Shown: positions 35,429 to 45,130 of the stretch, in pieces | How positions within the stretch are numbered: position 1 is the stretch's first letter | How the letters are laid out: every line of letters starts with the position of its first letter | Source of the DNA: Mesorhizobium australicum | GTDB lineage: Bacteria > Pseudomonadota > Alphaproteobacteria > Rhizobiales > Rhizobiaceae | Assembly: GCF_900177325.1 (NCBI RefSeq) | Contig: NZ_FXBL01000004.1 | Location: forward strand, 1,116,001 to 1,180,000 | Direction: 5' to 3' | Length of the DNA: 64,000 bases | Made by a program: the position numbers and the translations under genes | Notes under the pieces: generated by a model | The model's input: only the letters and a program-made list of their open reading frames with translations | What the model was told of the DNA's origin: nothing | Database searches by the model: none

Positions 35429-35993
35429 CCGGCCGCTTCGCTTTCGCCGGGCGGTTGAGGAAGATCGCGATGGGGGCCACGACCATCAGCACCTGCGGCA
35501 GGGAGAGGCCGGCAAGGCTCATCAGCACGAAGGTGAGGAGCGCGATGGCGAGATATTTCAGCTCGAGGATGCGGCCCTCGGCCAGCCGGACGGTGACCGA
35601 GGACAGCAAGCCGACGGCGGCCGCCGCCACGCCGACGAGGAAGTAGCCGGCGACGGCGCTGTCGGGATTGCTGAGATAGAGCATGCCGACGGCGACGACG
35701 AAAAGGCAGCCGGGCAGCAGCAGGGCGGCCGCGGCGACGAAGGCGCCCACCGTGCCGCGCAGCCGGTCGCCCGCCAGAACCGCGATGTTGACGGCGTTGA
35801 GCCCGGGCATCGTCTGGCTGATGGCGAGCATGGCCTTGAACTCGTCAAGGCTGAACCAGCGCTTCTTCTCGGTGAGGAGGATCTTCTGATAGGCGACGAC
35901 GCCGCCGCCGAAGCTCGCCGCGCCGACGATGAGGAACTCCCGGAAGATCTCGCCGAGGAGTGCGGCTTTCCGTTCAACGACCAGTTCCGTCAT
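35418..35993 (-). CDS. Chromate transporter, ChrA half-protein
   Basis: This is the 191-residue first half of the split CHR transporter. The family signature is FLIVGAASFGGGVVAYQKIL followed by LAISQTMPGLNAVNIAVLAG. It has about six membrane helices. It comes first in the operon and overlaps the second half by 11 bases. The charged N-terminus with VVERKAALLGEIFREFLIV is normal for the family. The maeB gene lies 74 bases away on the same strand, but no promoter was identified between them. Confidence 0.9.
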   Translation of the reverse strand: MTELVVERKAALLGEIFREFLIVGAASFGGGVVAYQKILLTEKKRWFSLDEFKAMLAISQTMPGLNAVNIAVLAGDRLRGTVGAFVAAAALLLPGCLFVVAVGMLYLSNPDSAVAGYFLVGVAAAAVGLLSSVTVRLAEGRILELKYLAIALLTFVLMSLAGLSLPQVLMVVAPIAIFLNRPAKAKRPDAD

Positions 35994-36066
35994 CGACCTC
36001 GCCCGGCTTGGTTGCCCGACCCGTCCAAAAAGCCCTCTGCCGGCAGCCTTGCGGGCTGCCGGGTCC

Positions 36067-38352
36067 TCACGCGCCTGCGTTATACGCCGCGATCGCGGCC
36101 ATGTTGACGATGTCAGAGTCCTTCGCCGACAGGCCGACGATCTGCACCGGCTTGTTGAGGCCGACGATCATCGGCCCGATGACGGTGCAGCCGCCGAGTT
36201 CCTGCAGCATCTTGGTCGAGATCGAGGCGGAGTGGAAGGCGGGCATGACGAGCACGTTGGCTGGGCCGGAGAGGCGGCAGAAGGGGTAGCGCTGCTGCAT
36301 CAGGCGATGGTCGAGCGCGACGTCGGCGGCCATCTCGCCGTCATATTCGAAGTCGACGCGGCGCTTGTCGAGAATCTTCACCGCCTCCTGCACGCGCTCG
36401 GAGCGCTCGCCGGCGGGGTGGCCGAAGGTGGAGTAGGCGAGCATGGCGACGCGGGGTTCATAACCCATCCTGCGCGCGAAGCCGGCGGTCTCCTCGGCGA
36501 TGTCGGCGAGCTCCTCGGCGTTCGGCATGTCGTGCACGGCGGTGTCGGCGACGATGACGGTGCGGCCGCGGCAGAGCGCGAGCGACACGCCGACGACGCG
36601 GTGGCCGGGCTTGGCGTCGATGACGCGGCGCACGTCTTCCAACGCGGTCGAATAGTTGCGGGTGACGCCGGTCACCATCGCGTCCGCGTCGCCCAGCGCC
36701 ACCATGCAGGCGGCGAAATGGTTGCGGTCGTTGTTGATCAGCCGCTGGCAGTCGCGCAGCAGGAAGCCCTTCCGCTGCATCTTCTCGTAGAGATGGTCGG
36801 CATAGATGGCGTTGCGGCGCGAGAGCCGCGCATTGATGACCTCGATGCCCTGCTTGTTCAGGTCGACGCCGGCATTGCGCGCATTCTCGCGCACGACCTC
36901 CTCGCGGCCGACAAGGATGGCGGTGCCGAGCTTCTGATTCACGTAGGAGACGGCGGCGCGCATCACCTGCTCCTCCTCGCCCTCGGCAAAGACGGTGCGC
37001 TTGGGCTGGCGGCGCACGCGGTCGTAGATGCGCTGCAGGGTGGACGCGATTGGGTCGCGGCGGGCCGACAGCTCCTGCGCGTAGCGGTCGAAGTCGAGGA
37101 TCGGCCGGCCGGCGACGCCCGAGTCGATCGCCGCGCGGGCGACCGCGACGGGGATGGCGGAGATCAGGCGCGGGTCGAAGGGGACGGGGATGATGTAGTT
37201 CGGGCCGAACTTCGGCCGGTTGCCCTGATATGCGGCCGCGACGTCGTCGGGCACGTCCTCGCGGGCAAGCGCCGCGAGTGCGCGCGCGGCGGCGATCTTC
37301 ATCGGCTCGTTGATGGTGGTCGCGCGGACATCGAGCGCGCCGCGGAAGATGTAGGGGAAGCCGAGCACGTTGTTGACCTGGTTCGGATAGTCCGAGCGGC
37401 CGGTGGCCATGATGGCGTCGGTGCGGATCTCGGCGACCTCCTCCGGCGTGATCTCGGGGTCCGGATTGGCCATGGCGAAGATGATCGGGTTCTTGGCCAT
37501 GGATTTCACCATCGCCGGCGTCAGTGCGCCCTTGGCGGAGAGGCCGAAGAAGATGTCGGCGCCATCGAGCGCGTCGGCGAGCGAGCGCGCGTCGGTCTTC
37601 GCCGCATGCGCCGACTTCCACTGGTTCATGCCCTCGGTGCGGCCCTGGTAGACCACGCCCTTGGTGTCGCAGAGAATGACGTTCTCCGGCGCGAAGCCGA
37701 GCGACTTGACCAGCTCGATGCAGGCGATGCCGGCCGCACCCGCGCCGTTGCAGACGAGCTTGGCCGTCTTCATGTCGCGGCCGGTGATCTCCAGCGCGTT
37801 GATCAAGCCGGCGGTGGCGATGATGGCCGTGCCGTGCTGGTCGTCGTGGAAGACCGGAATGTTCATCAGCTCGCGCAGGCGTTGCTCGATGATGAAGCAC
37901 TCCGGCGCCTTGATGTCTTCCAGGTTGATGCCGCCGAAGGACGGGCCAAGCAGCTTGACGCAGTTGATGAACTCGTCGGCGTCCTCGGTCTCGACCTCGA
38001 GATCGATGGAATCGACGTCGGCGAAGCGCTTGAACAGCACCGCCTTGCCTTCCATGACGGGCTTGGAGGCAAGCGCGCCGAGATTGCCGAGGCCGAGGAT
38101 CGCGGTGCCGTTGGAGATGACGGCGACCATGTTGCCGCGCGTGGTGTAGTCGTAGGCGCGGGACGGGTCCTCGGCGATCGCCTTCACGGGAACGGCGACG
38201 CCGGGCGAATAGGCGAGCGAGAGATCCCGCTGCGTTGCCATCGGCTTGGTCGGCGAGATTTCCAGCTTGCCGGGCCGTCCGGTCGCGTGGAAGTCGAGCG
38301 CCTCCTGCGCGGAGACCTGCGGCCCGCTCTCGTTCCTGTCCCTCGATGCCAT
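36067..38352 (-). CDS. maeB: NADP-dependent malic enzyme with C-terminal phosphotransacetylase domain
   Basis: This 761-residue bifunctional-type malic enzyme converts malate to pyruvate with CO2 and NADPH. The malic N-terminal domain (about 20-165) includes SPGVAVPVKAIAEDPSRAYD. The NAD-binding domain contains LVCNGAGAAGIACIELVKSL. The C-terminal PTA-like domain (about 430-761) includes PANVLVMPAFHSASISTKML and GGCTVIGPMIVGLNKPVQIV. In most rhizobial MaeB the PTA domain regulates rather than catalyses. It is divergent from mutS across about 170 bases that hold an inverted repeat. A broken copy of its 3' end lies at 33370-33486. Confidence 0.97.
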   Translation of the reverse strand: MASRDRNESGPQVSAQEALDFHATGRPGKLEISPTKPMATQRDLSLAYSPGVAVPVKAIAEDPSRAYDYTTRGNMVAVISNGTAILGLGNLGALASKPVMEGKAVLFKRFADVDSIDLEVETEDADEFINCVKLLGPSFGGINLEDIKAPECFIIEQRLRELMNIPVFHDDQHGTAIIATAGLINALEITGRDMKTAKLVCNGAGAAGIACIELVKSLGFAPENVILCDTKGVVYQGRTEGMNQWKSAHAAKTDARSLADALDGADIFFGLSAKGALTPAMVKSMAKNPIIFAMANPDPEITPEEVAEIRTDAIMATGRSDYPNQVNNVLGFPYIFRGALDVRATTINEPMKIAAARALAALAREDVPDDVAAAYQGNRPKFGPNYIIPVPFDPRLISAIPVAVARAAIDSGVAGRPILDFDRYAQELSARRDPIASTLQRIYDRVRRQPKRTVFAEGEEEQVMRAAVSYVNQKLGTAILVGREEVVRENARNAGVDLNKQGIEVINARLSRRNAIYADHLYEKMQRKGFLLRDCQRLINNDRNHFAACMVALGDADAMVTGVTRNYSTALEDVRRVIDAKPGHRVVGVSLALCRGRTVIVADTAVHDMPNAEELADIAEETAGFARRMGYEPRVAMLAYSTFGHPAGERSERVQEAVKILDKRRVDFEYDGEMAADVALDHRLMQQRYPFCRLSGPANVLVMPAFHSASISTKMLQELGGCTVIGPMIVGLNKPVQIVGLSAKDSDIVNMAAIAAYNAGA

Positions 38353-38450
38353 GCGTGTTTCCTGCCCGGTCGCGTTTCTTTTGTGGAGCGTTCGGGATTA
38401 AGGCTACACTTCGCCTTCGTAAAGCGACAAGGACGGTCTGGAGAAAAAAG

Positions 38451-38582
38451 TCCCCCTCCCCCTTGTGGGGAGGGGTTAGGGGGTGGGGGTTATCGGCCCG
38501 TCCCCAGACATGGAAGCCGTGATGGAGTGGCAGACGGATCATACCCCCACCCCTAACCCCTCCCCACAAGGGGGAGGGGGAG
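38451..38582. repeat. Pair of 40-nt inverted repeats (intergenic palindromic element), one arm read into mutS
   Basis: The segment 38451-38490 (starting TCCCCCTCCCCCTTGTGGGG) and the segment 38543-38582 (ending ACAAGGGGGAGGGGGA) are reverse complements over about 40 nt with a single length difference in one G run, 52 bases apart. Each unit is itself C/G-run rich and partly palindromic. The second arm reads in the mutS frame as [13 protein letters not shown], a peptide often produced when this kind of dispersed rhizobial repeat falls inside a gene. Confidence 0.85.
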
Positions 38583-41293
38583 ACGCGACCGTCCCGGCCG
38601 TGGCGATCCCCTCAGCTGCGGGTGCCACGCCGATGATGGAGCAGTTCATCGAGATCAAGGCGGCGAACCCGGACTCGATCCTGTTCTACCGCATGGGCGA
38701 CTTCTACGAGATGTTCTTCGCCGACGCGGAGATCGCCAGCCGTGCGCTCGGCATCACGCTGACCAAGCGCGGCAAGCATGCGGGCGAGGACATCCCGATG
38801 TGCGGCGTGCCGGTGCATGCCGCCGACGACTACCTGCAGAAGCTGATCGGCCTCGGCTACCGGGTCGCGGTGTGCGAGCAGGTGGAGGACCCGGCCGAGG
38901 CGAAGAAGCGCGGCTCGAAATCGGTGGTGCGGCGCGACGTGGTGCGGCTGGTGACGCCCGGCACGATCACCGAGGAGAAGCTGCTCGACGCCAACGAGGC
39001 GAGCTATCTCATGGCGCTGGGGCGCGTGAAGGGCGAGGAGGCGCGGATGGCGCTCGCCTGGATCGACATCTCGACCGGCGCGTTCCGCGTCGCGGAGACG
39101 ATGCCGGACCGGCTGCTCGCCGACATCCTCCGGGTCGATCCGCGCGAGCTGATCCTGGCCGACCCGGTATTCCACGATCCGCAGCTGCGGCCGGTGCTCG
39201 ACGTGATCGGCCGCAGGGCCAACCCGCAGCCGCCGATCCTGTTCGATTCGGCGACGGCCGAGACGCGCATTTCGCGCTATTTCGGCGTGGCGACGCTGGA
39301 CGGGTTCGGCAAGTTCTCGCGGCCCGAGCTGTCGGCCATCGCGGGCGCCATCGCCTATGTGGAGAAGACGCAGAAGGCCGAGCGCGCGCCGCTGTCGCGA
39401 CCGGAGCGCGAAGAGGCGGGCGCTGCGCTGTTCATCGACGCGGCCACGCGCTCGAACCTCGAACTGCTGCGTACCCTGTCCGGCAGCCGCGAAGGCAGCC
39501 TGGTGAAGGCGGTGGACCGCACGGTGACGGGCGGCGGGGCGAGGCTGCTGGCCGAGCGGATCATGTCGCCGCTGACCGACCCCGACGCGGTCAACGAGCG
39601 GCTGGATTCGGTGTCGTTCTTCCGCGCCGAGCCACGGGTCTGCGAGGCGGTACGCACGGCGCTGAAGGGTGCGCCGGACATGCCGCGCGCGCTGTCGCGG
39701 CTGGCGCTGAACCGCGGCGGACCGCGCGACATGGGCGCGCTGGCGGCGGGGCTGAAGGCGGCGCGCGAGATCGCCGGGCTGTTTGCGGACCGGCCGTTGC
39801 CCGCCGAGATCGCGACGGCGGTGGAGGCGATGAGGGCGCTGCCGACGGCCCTCGGCGAGCATCTCGACCGGGCGCTTGCCGACGAGCTGCCGCTGCTCAA
39901 GCGCGACGGCGGCTTCGTGCGGGGCGGCTATGACGGCGAGCTGGACGAGATGCGGGCGCTGCGCGACCAGTCGCGGCGGGTGATCGCCGGCATGGAGCGG
40001 GATCTCATCGAAGAGACCGGCATCCGCTCACTGAAGATCCGGCACAACAACGTGCTCGGCTACTACATCGAGGTGACGGCGAACCATCACGAGACCATGA
40101 CCGGCACCGACGCCGCCAAGGCGCGCTTCATCCACCGCCAGACCATGGCGAGCGCCATGCGCTTCACCACGACGGAACTGGCGGGGCTGGAGACCAAGAT
40201 CGCCAACGCCGCCGACCGGGCGCTGAGCGTCGAGCTCACCGTGTTCGACCGGCTGCTCGAGGAGATCGTCGCGGAGGCCGACGCGATACGGGCCGGGGCC
40301 GGGGCGCTGGCCGTGCTCGACGTGTCGTCGTCCTTCGCCTATCTCGCCGAGCGCGAGGACTATTGCCGCCCGCTGGTCGACGGCTCGCTCGCCTTCCGCA
40401 TCGAGGGCGGGCGCCATCCGGTGGTCGAGCAGGCATTGCGCCGGCAGGCGGCCGACCCCTTCGTCGCCAACGACGCCGATCTCTCACCGCAGGGCAACGA
40501 CCGCCATGGCGCGATCTGGCTTTTGACTGGCCCGAACATGGGCGGCAAGTCGACGTTCCTGCGGCAGAACGCGTTGATCGCGATCCTGGCGCAGGCGGGT
40601 TCGTTCGTACCGGCGAAAGCCGCGCATATCGGCGTGGTGGACCGGCTGTTCTCCCGCGTCGGCGCTTCGGACGACCTGGCGCGCGGGCGCTCGACCTTCA
40701 TGGTGGAGATGGTCGAGACCTCGGCGATCCTGAACCAGGCGGGCGAGCGGGCGCTGGTGATCCTGGACGAGATCGGCCGTGGCACGGCGACCTATGACGG
40801 CCTGTCGATCGCCTGGGCGGCGGTGGAATACCTGCACGAGAAGAACCGCTGCCGCGCGGTCTTCGCCACGCATTTCCACGAACTGACCGTGCTCGCCGGC
40901 AAGCTGCCGCGGCTGCACAACGTGACGATGCGGGTGAAGGAATGGGAAGGCGACGTCGTCTTCCTGCACGAGGTGGGCAAGGGCGCGGCTGACCGCTCCT
41001 ACGGCCTGCAGGTGGCGCGGCTCGCGGGCCTGCCCGATGCGGTGATCGAGCGTGCCAAGGCGGTGCTGACGGAACTGGAGGCGGGCGAGACCTCCGGCAA
41101 GGCCTCGCGGCTGGCCGACGACCTGCCGCTGTTCAGCGCGGCGGTGCGGCGCGAGCCGGGGCCGAAGCCCGCGAAACAGGACGACGCGGCGCGGCCGCTG
41201 GTCGAGGCGGTCGCAGCACTCCATCCGGACGAGATGACGCCGCGCGAGGCGCTGGAGGCGCTCTACCGGCTGAAGGGCCTGACGCCGCAGTAG
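38522..41293 (+). CDS. mutS: DNA mismatch repair protein MutS
   Basis: This is the MutS ATPase that recognises mismatches. The mismatch-binding motif is [20 protein letters not shown]. The C-terminal ATPase has Walker [16 protein letters not shown], Walker [21 protein letters not shown] and the [10 protein letters not shown] segment. The conserved protein begins near [19 protein letters not shown]. The listed ATG at 38522 adds about 38 residues, including the repeat-derived [13 protein letters not shown]. ATGs at 38510 and 38633 and a GTG near 38600 are alternatives, none with a strong ribosome-binding site. The usual rhizobial MutS has about 25 extra N-terminal residues, so an in-frame repeat insertion is plausible. 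Confidence 0.93.
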   Translation: MEWQTDHTPTPNPSPQGGGGDATVPAVAIPSAAGATPMMEQFIEIKAANPDSILFYRMGDFYEMFFADAEIASRALGITLTKRGKHAGEDIPMCGVPVHAADDYLQKLIGLGYRVAVCEQVEDPAEAKKRGSKSVVRRDVVRLVTPGTITEEKLLDANEASYLMALGRVKGEEARMALAWIDISTGAFRVAETMPDRLLADILRVDPRELILADPVFHDPQLRPVLDVIGRRANPQPPILFDSATAETRISRYFGVATLDGFGKFSRPELSAIAGAIAYVEKTQKAERAPLSRPEREEAGAALFIDAATRSNLELLRTLSGSREGSLVKAVDRTVTGGGARLLAERIMSPLTDPDAVNERLDSVSFFRAEPRVCEAVRTALKGAPDMPRALSRLALNRGGPRDMGALAAGLKAAREIAGLFADRPLPAEIATAVEAMRALPTALGEHLDRALADELPLLKRDGGFVRGGYDGELDEMRALRDQSRRVIAGMERDLIEETGIRSLKIRHNNVLGYYIEVTANHHETMTGTDAAKARFIHRQTMASAMRFTTTELAGLETKIANAADRALSVELTVFDRLLEEIVAEADAIRAGAGALAVLDVSSSFAYLAEREDYCRPLVDGSLAFRIEGGRHPVVEQALRRQAADPFVANDADLSPQGNDRHGAIWLLTGPNMGGKSTFLRQNALIAILAQAGSFVPAKAAHIGVVDRLFSRVGASDDLARGRSTFMVEMVETSAILNQAGERALVILDEIGRGTATYDGLSIAWAAVEYLHEKNRCRAVFATHFHELTVLAGKLPRLHNVTMRVKEWEGDVVFLHEVGKGAADRSYGLQVARLAGLPDAVIERAKAVLTELEAGETSGKASRLADDLPLFSAAVRREPGPKPAKQDDAARPLVEAVAALHPDEMTPREALEALYRLKGLTPQ

Positions 41294-41528
41294 ACGGCGG
41301 CATCCGAGACCACGACAGCGCGGTTCTTCCGCTTCGCCGGGACGGCGCCGACGCCCGCGAAATAAACGCGGGTCGTTACATTTCTCCATCGTCGCTCTAT
41401 CAATTCATTAAACTCCGGACATCATCATCCTGCGTGGGACGGAGCGGCGCCTGTGAGGTTCTGTATCGGGGAGTCGGCTGCACCGCTGCACAGGAATATC
41501 CCTGCCGCAGCGTTCATGAGGGTCGCGA

Positions 41529-43994
41529 GTGGACATTGAGCGCGATACGGACAGGGCGCGCTACACGCCAGGACGGCTGCTTGCCGTCATTTGGCCTTTC
41601 GCGATCGTCGTGCTGGCCCAGACGCTCGTCGCGTCGCTGAGCATCTACACGCTGTCAGCCGTCCGCAGCTATGTCGGCGGCGAGAGCATGTGGTCGAAGG
41701 GCTACAAGCAGGCCATCCATTCGCTTGAGCACTACGTTACGAGCGGTGACGTGGACGACTTCCGCCGTTTCGAAAGTTCCATTGCCATTCCGTTGGGCGA
41801 CCGGAAGGCGCGGCTTGCTCTCCAGGCCTCGCCGCCAGATCTCGATCGCGCCCGCCAAGGGCTGCTGACCGGCCGCAATCATCCGAGCGACATTCCCGGC
41901 ATGATTTGGCTCTTTCGCTATTTCAGCGAGATGCCTTACCTCGCAGAGGCGATCGAGAAATGGTCGCTGGCGGATCCGAAGATCGTCGAACTGGTCGAGA
42001 TCGGGCACGATATCAAGCGCGAGCGCGACGGGATGGTGGAGATCAGTCGGGCGCAGATGGACGCCTGGATCTCGCGCGTCGATGCGCTCGACCGGGAGAT
42101 CAACCCGCTTACCCTGCAGTATGCGGAGGCGCTCGGACGAGGCTCGCGCGCGATCACTTACACCCTCTTCGGCGTCAACGTCGTGTCGGCGCTGCTTCTT
42201 ATCCTGCTTGCCGTGATGCGCACGCGCGGCCTGCTGATCCAGCGCGCGGGGTTCGAGGTAGCGCTGATCGCCGAACGGGCGCGCGCGAACGTCACCCTCG
42301 CCTCGATTGGGCAGGCTGTGCTGACGACCGACCACGAGGGCCGGCTTCTGTTTCTCAACCGCGTGGGGGAGAAGCTGTTGGGCGTGAAACCCGAGGAGGC
42401 CAGGCAGGCGCGGATTGCCGACCTGTTCTCATTCGACGACGACAATGCGCGGCACACGGTGAATGCGACGCTCGAAACGCTTTTCGAAGGTGGTTCAGTG
42501 ACCTCGACGCTGACCCCGAGAATGCTCATCCGTCGCGACGGGCGCCGCGTTCCGGTGTCGATGGTGGCGGCACCGCTGCGAATGGACGGCAAGGTGTCGG
42601 GCGCGGTGATCGTGCTGCACGACATGACGCGCGAGAACGAATATATCAGCCGCCTGTCGCACCAGGCGACGCATGACGCCCTGACGGAACTCGCCAACCG
42701 GCGGGCCTTCGAGGCGAGGCTGGAGGAACTGATCGCCGGGCTGGCCGAGACGCCGGCCTCGCACGCGATGATGTTCATCGACCTCGACCAGTTCAAGATC
42801 GTCAACGACACCTGCGGGCACGCAGCCGGCGACGAACTGCTGAAGCAGGTGGCGGGCGCGCTGGGGCAGGGCCTCGCACCGTCGGACATGCTGGCCCGCA
42901 TCGGCGGCGACGAGTTCGGCATCGTCCTGCCCGGCCGCTCGCCGGAGGATGCCGCCCATGTGGCCGAGCGGCTGCGGGCCGCCGTCGAGGACCTGGACTT
43001 CCGCTGGAAGGGGCGCGCCTTCGCGGTCAGCGCCAGCATCGGCCTGATCGAGCTGTCCCAGCCGTCGACATCGCTGGAGGAGGCGCTGCAGGCGGCCGAC
43101 GTCGCCTGCTACCTCGCGAAGGAAAAGGGCCGCAACCGCGTGCAGACGCATATTTCGGGCGACGCGGAGCTGGAAGCGCGGATCGGCGAGATGGCCTGGG
43201 TGCAGCGCATCCGCCGCGCGACGGAGGAGGACGGGTTCCTGTTTCTGGCGCAGGAGATCGTGCCGCTGGCGGAGCCGGACACTGGCCGCCACATCGAGCT
43301 GCTGCTGCGCCTCGCGGATGCGAATGGCGGATATGTGTCGCCCGCGGCCTTCATGCCGGCGGCGGAGCGCTTCGGCCTGATGCCGCTCATCGACCGCTGG
43401 GTGGTTTCGCACGCTTTCGCGGCGATCGGTGCGCACCTTGCCGATCCGGGCGCAGCGGCGATCTCGACCTGGGCGATCAATCTTTCCGGCCAGACGATCG
43501 GCGACACCGAGTTCAGCGTCTTCGTGCGCGACGAGTTCCGCCGCCACGGCGTGCCGCACGACCTGGTGTGCTTCGAGATCACCGAGACGAGCGCGATCTC
43601 GAACCTCGCCACCGCGCGATGCTTCATCGATGGGATGAAGGCGCTGGGCTGCCGCTTCTCGCTGGACGATTTCGGCACCGGCATGTCCTCCTTCGGCTAC
43701 CTGAAGAACCTGCCGGTCGATTATCTCAAGATCGACGGCAGCTTCGTGAAGAATATCGTCGAGGACAATATCGACCGCGCCATGGTCGAGACGATCCACC
43801 GGATCGGCCACATCACCGGCAAGAAGACGATCGCGGAGTTCGTCGAGAACGACGCGATCCTCGATGCGCTGAGGGAGATCGGGGTCGACTATGCGCAAGG
43901 CTACGGCGTCGCCGCGCCGAAACCGCTGGCGGAGTTCCGGCGGGAGGTGAGCGGACGCCAGCGACGGGCCGGGCCGCTGAAGCGGGTCGTGTAG
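41529..43994 (+). CDS. Membrane PAS-GGDEF-EAL protein (c-di-GMP turnover)
   Basis: In this 821-residue protein two membrane helices (about 18-40 and 213-233) frame a sensor region of about 170 residues. A PAS domain follows (about 250-355). The GGDEF domain has an intact motif at 459-463 in ARIGGDEFGIVLPGR, but the inhibitory site five residues upstream reads APSD rather than RxxD, so product inhibition is probably absent. The EAL domain has ELL (from E590) in HIELLLRLADANG and DDFGTGMSSFGYLKNLPVDY with KIDGSFVK, so catalysis is plausible. The start is a GTG with GAGGG upstream. It stands alone; the 235 bases before it show no gene. Confidence 0.93.
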   Translation: MDIERDTDRARYTPGRLLAVIWPFAIVVLAQTLVASLSIYTLSAVRSYVGGESMWSKGYKQAIHSLEHYVTSGDVDDFRRFESSIAIPLGDRKARLALQASPPDLDRARQGLLTGRNHPSDIPGMIWLFRYFSEMPYLAEAIEKWSLADPKIVELVEIGHDIKRERDGMVEISRAQMDAWISRVDALDREINPLTLQYAEALGRGSRAITYTLFGVNVVSALLLILLAVMRTRGLLIQRAGFEVALIAERARANVTLASIGQAVLTTDHEGRLLFLNRVGEKLLGVKPEEARQARIADLFSFDDDNARHTVNATLETLFEGGSVTSTLTPRMLIRRDGRRVPVSMVAAPLRMDGKVSGAVIVLHDMTRENEYISRLSHQATHDALTELANRRAFEARLEELIAGLAETPASHAMMFIDLDQFKIVNDTCGHAAGDELLKQVAGALGQGLAPSDMLARIGGDEFGIVLPGRSPEDAAHVAERLRAAVEDLDFRWKGRAFAVSASIGLIELSQPSTSLEEALQAADVACYLAKEKGRNRVQTHISGDAELEARIGEMAWVQRIRRATEEDGFLFLAQEIVPLAEPDTGRHIELLLRLADANGGYVSPAAFMPAAERFGLMPLIDRWVVSHAFAAIGAHLADPGAAAISTWAINLSGQTIGDTEFSVFVRDEFRRHGVPHDLVCFEITETSAISNLATARCFIDGMKALGCRFSLDDFGTGMSSFGYLKNLPVDYLKIDGSFVKNIVEDNIDRAMVETIHRIGHITGKKTIAEFVENDAILDALREIGVDYAQGYGVAAPKPLAEFRREVSGRQRRAGPLKRVV

Positions 43995-44073
43995 GCCGGC
44001 CGGGCTGGCCCAAGCCGGCGCGGCGCCATGGCGGTTTGGCCGGGGCGCCGGCATCTGCTATCGCCCCGGCCGC

Positions 44074-45006
44074 ATGAGCAACGCATCGACAGCAGGCGCC
44101 GCACGGCACGATTCGGACAGGGCGACCCGGCTGGGCATCGCCTTCATGCTGCTCGCCATCCTGATGTTCGCGCTGAACGACACGCTCGGCAAATGGCTGC
44201 TCGGAAGCTACGGCGTCGGGCAGCTCCTGTTCATCCGCACCGTCTCGGCGCTGCTGGTGATGGTGCCGATCCTGATGCGGGTCGGCTGGCGTTCGCTGTT
44301 TCCGGCGAGCCGAGGCTGGCTGCTCGCCGCGCGCGCGCTGATCGCGACGCTGGAGATCGGCGCGTTCTACGTCGCCGTGTCTTACCTGCCGCTCGCCGAC
44401 ACGATCACCTACTGGATGGCGGCGCCGATCTATGTCGCCGCACTTTCGCCGTTTCTGCTCGGCGAGCATGTCGGCTGGCGCCGGTGGACGGCGATCATCG
44501 TCGGCTTCGTCGGCGTGCTGATCGCGCTGAACCCCTCGGCCGAGACGCTGACCTTGCCGGCGCTGGTGTCGATCGGCGGCAGCCTGCTGTTCACGCTTCT
44601 GATGATCACAGGGCGGGCGCTGCGCGGCACGCCGGACGCGGCGATGGTGTTCTGGCCGCTGGTGACGTCGGGCATCGCCGGCGCGATGACGATCCCCTTC
44701 GCCTGGACGCCGCCCGCGCTCGACGATCTGGCGCTGCTCGCCCTGCTCGGCATCGTGGCGCTCGGCGCGCACTACTTCACCAACCGCTCGCTGGCGCTGG
44801 CCGACGCGTCGACCGTCACGCCCTACCAGTACACGCTGCTGGTGTGGGCCATGCTGTTCGGCTGGCTGTTCTTCGGCGAGGTGCCGAAGGCGAACGTGCT
44901 GGTCGGCGGCGCGGTAATCGTGGCGGCGGGGCTCTACATCTTCTTCCGCGAGCGGCGGCTGGGGCGGACGAACACGGCAGACCCGTCGGCCGGCTCGGTG
45001 GCGTGA
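44074..45006 (+). CDS. DMT superfamily (EamA) transporter
   Basis: This 310-residue protein has ten predicted membrane helices. EamA segments are AFYVAVSYLPLADTITYWMA and the second-repeat DASTVTPYQYTLLVWAMLF. The N-terminus has about 20 polar residues before the first helix, IAFMLLAILMFALNDTLGK. It ends in a short basic tail. It is followed by a 24-base hairpin and then the Tet(A)-like transporter, on the same strand. The substrate is unknown. It is one of three EamA transporters in this window; they are not close copies of each other. Confidence 0.9.
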   Translation: MSNASTAGAARHDSDRATRLGIAFMLLAILMFALNDTLGKWLLGSYGVGQLLFIRTVSALLVMVPILMRVGWRSLFPASRGWLLAARALIATLEIGAFYVAVSYLPLADTITYWMAAPIYVAALSPFLLGEHVGWRRWTAIIVGFVGVLIALNPSAETLTLPALVSIGGSLLFTLLMITGRALRGTPDAAMVFWPLVTSGIAGAMTIPFAWTPPALDDLALLALLGIVALGAHYFTNRSLALADASTVTPYQYTLLVWAMLFGWLFFGEVPKANVLVGGAVIVAAGLYIFFRERRLGRTNTADPSAGSVA

Positions 45007-45028
45007 GGATCCGCCCGGGGCGCGGGCG

Positions 45029-45052
45029 CTCCTGACATCGACCTGTCAGGAG
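45029..45052. promoter_or_regulatory. Perfect 9-bp inverted repeat between two transporter genes
   Basis: CTCCTGACA (45029-45037) and TGTCAGGAG (45044-45052) are exact reverse complements with a six-base loop (TCGACC). No T-tract follows, so it is a weak terminator candidate. An operator for the Tet(A)-like efflux gene 79 bases downstream is equally possible. No regulator gene is adjacent. Confidence 0.5.
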
Positions 45053-45130
45053 GTGGCGCGATGGTGGCGGCAGCGGCTGGCATCGTCCGGTGCCCGCAGC
45101 TAAAAGGCGCCTCCCTTTCGGACCAGAACC

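Noticed and set aside
38483..38521. An upstream GTG start for mutS at 38483
   Set aside because: It lies within the first arm of the inverted repeat, has no ribosome-binding site, and would add only repeat-derived residues.
35929..38556. An 875-codon frame antisense to maeB
   Set aside because: High-GC codon bias leaves the opposite strand open. The translation is repetitive (His/Asp/Val/Arg-rich) with no domain, while the other strand encodes an unmistakable malic enzyme.
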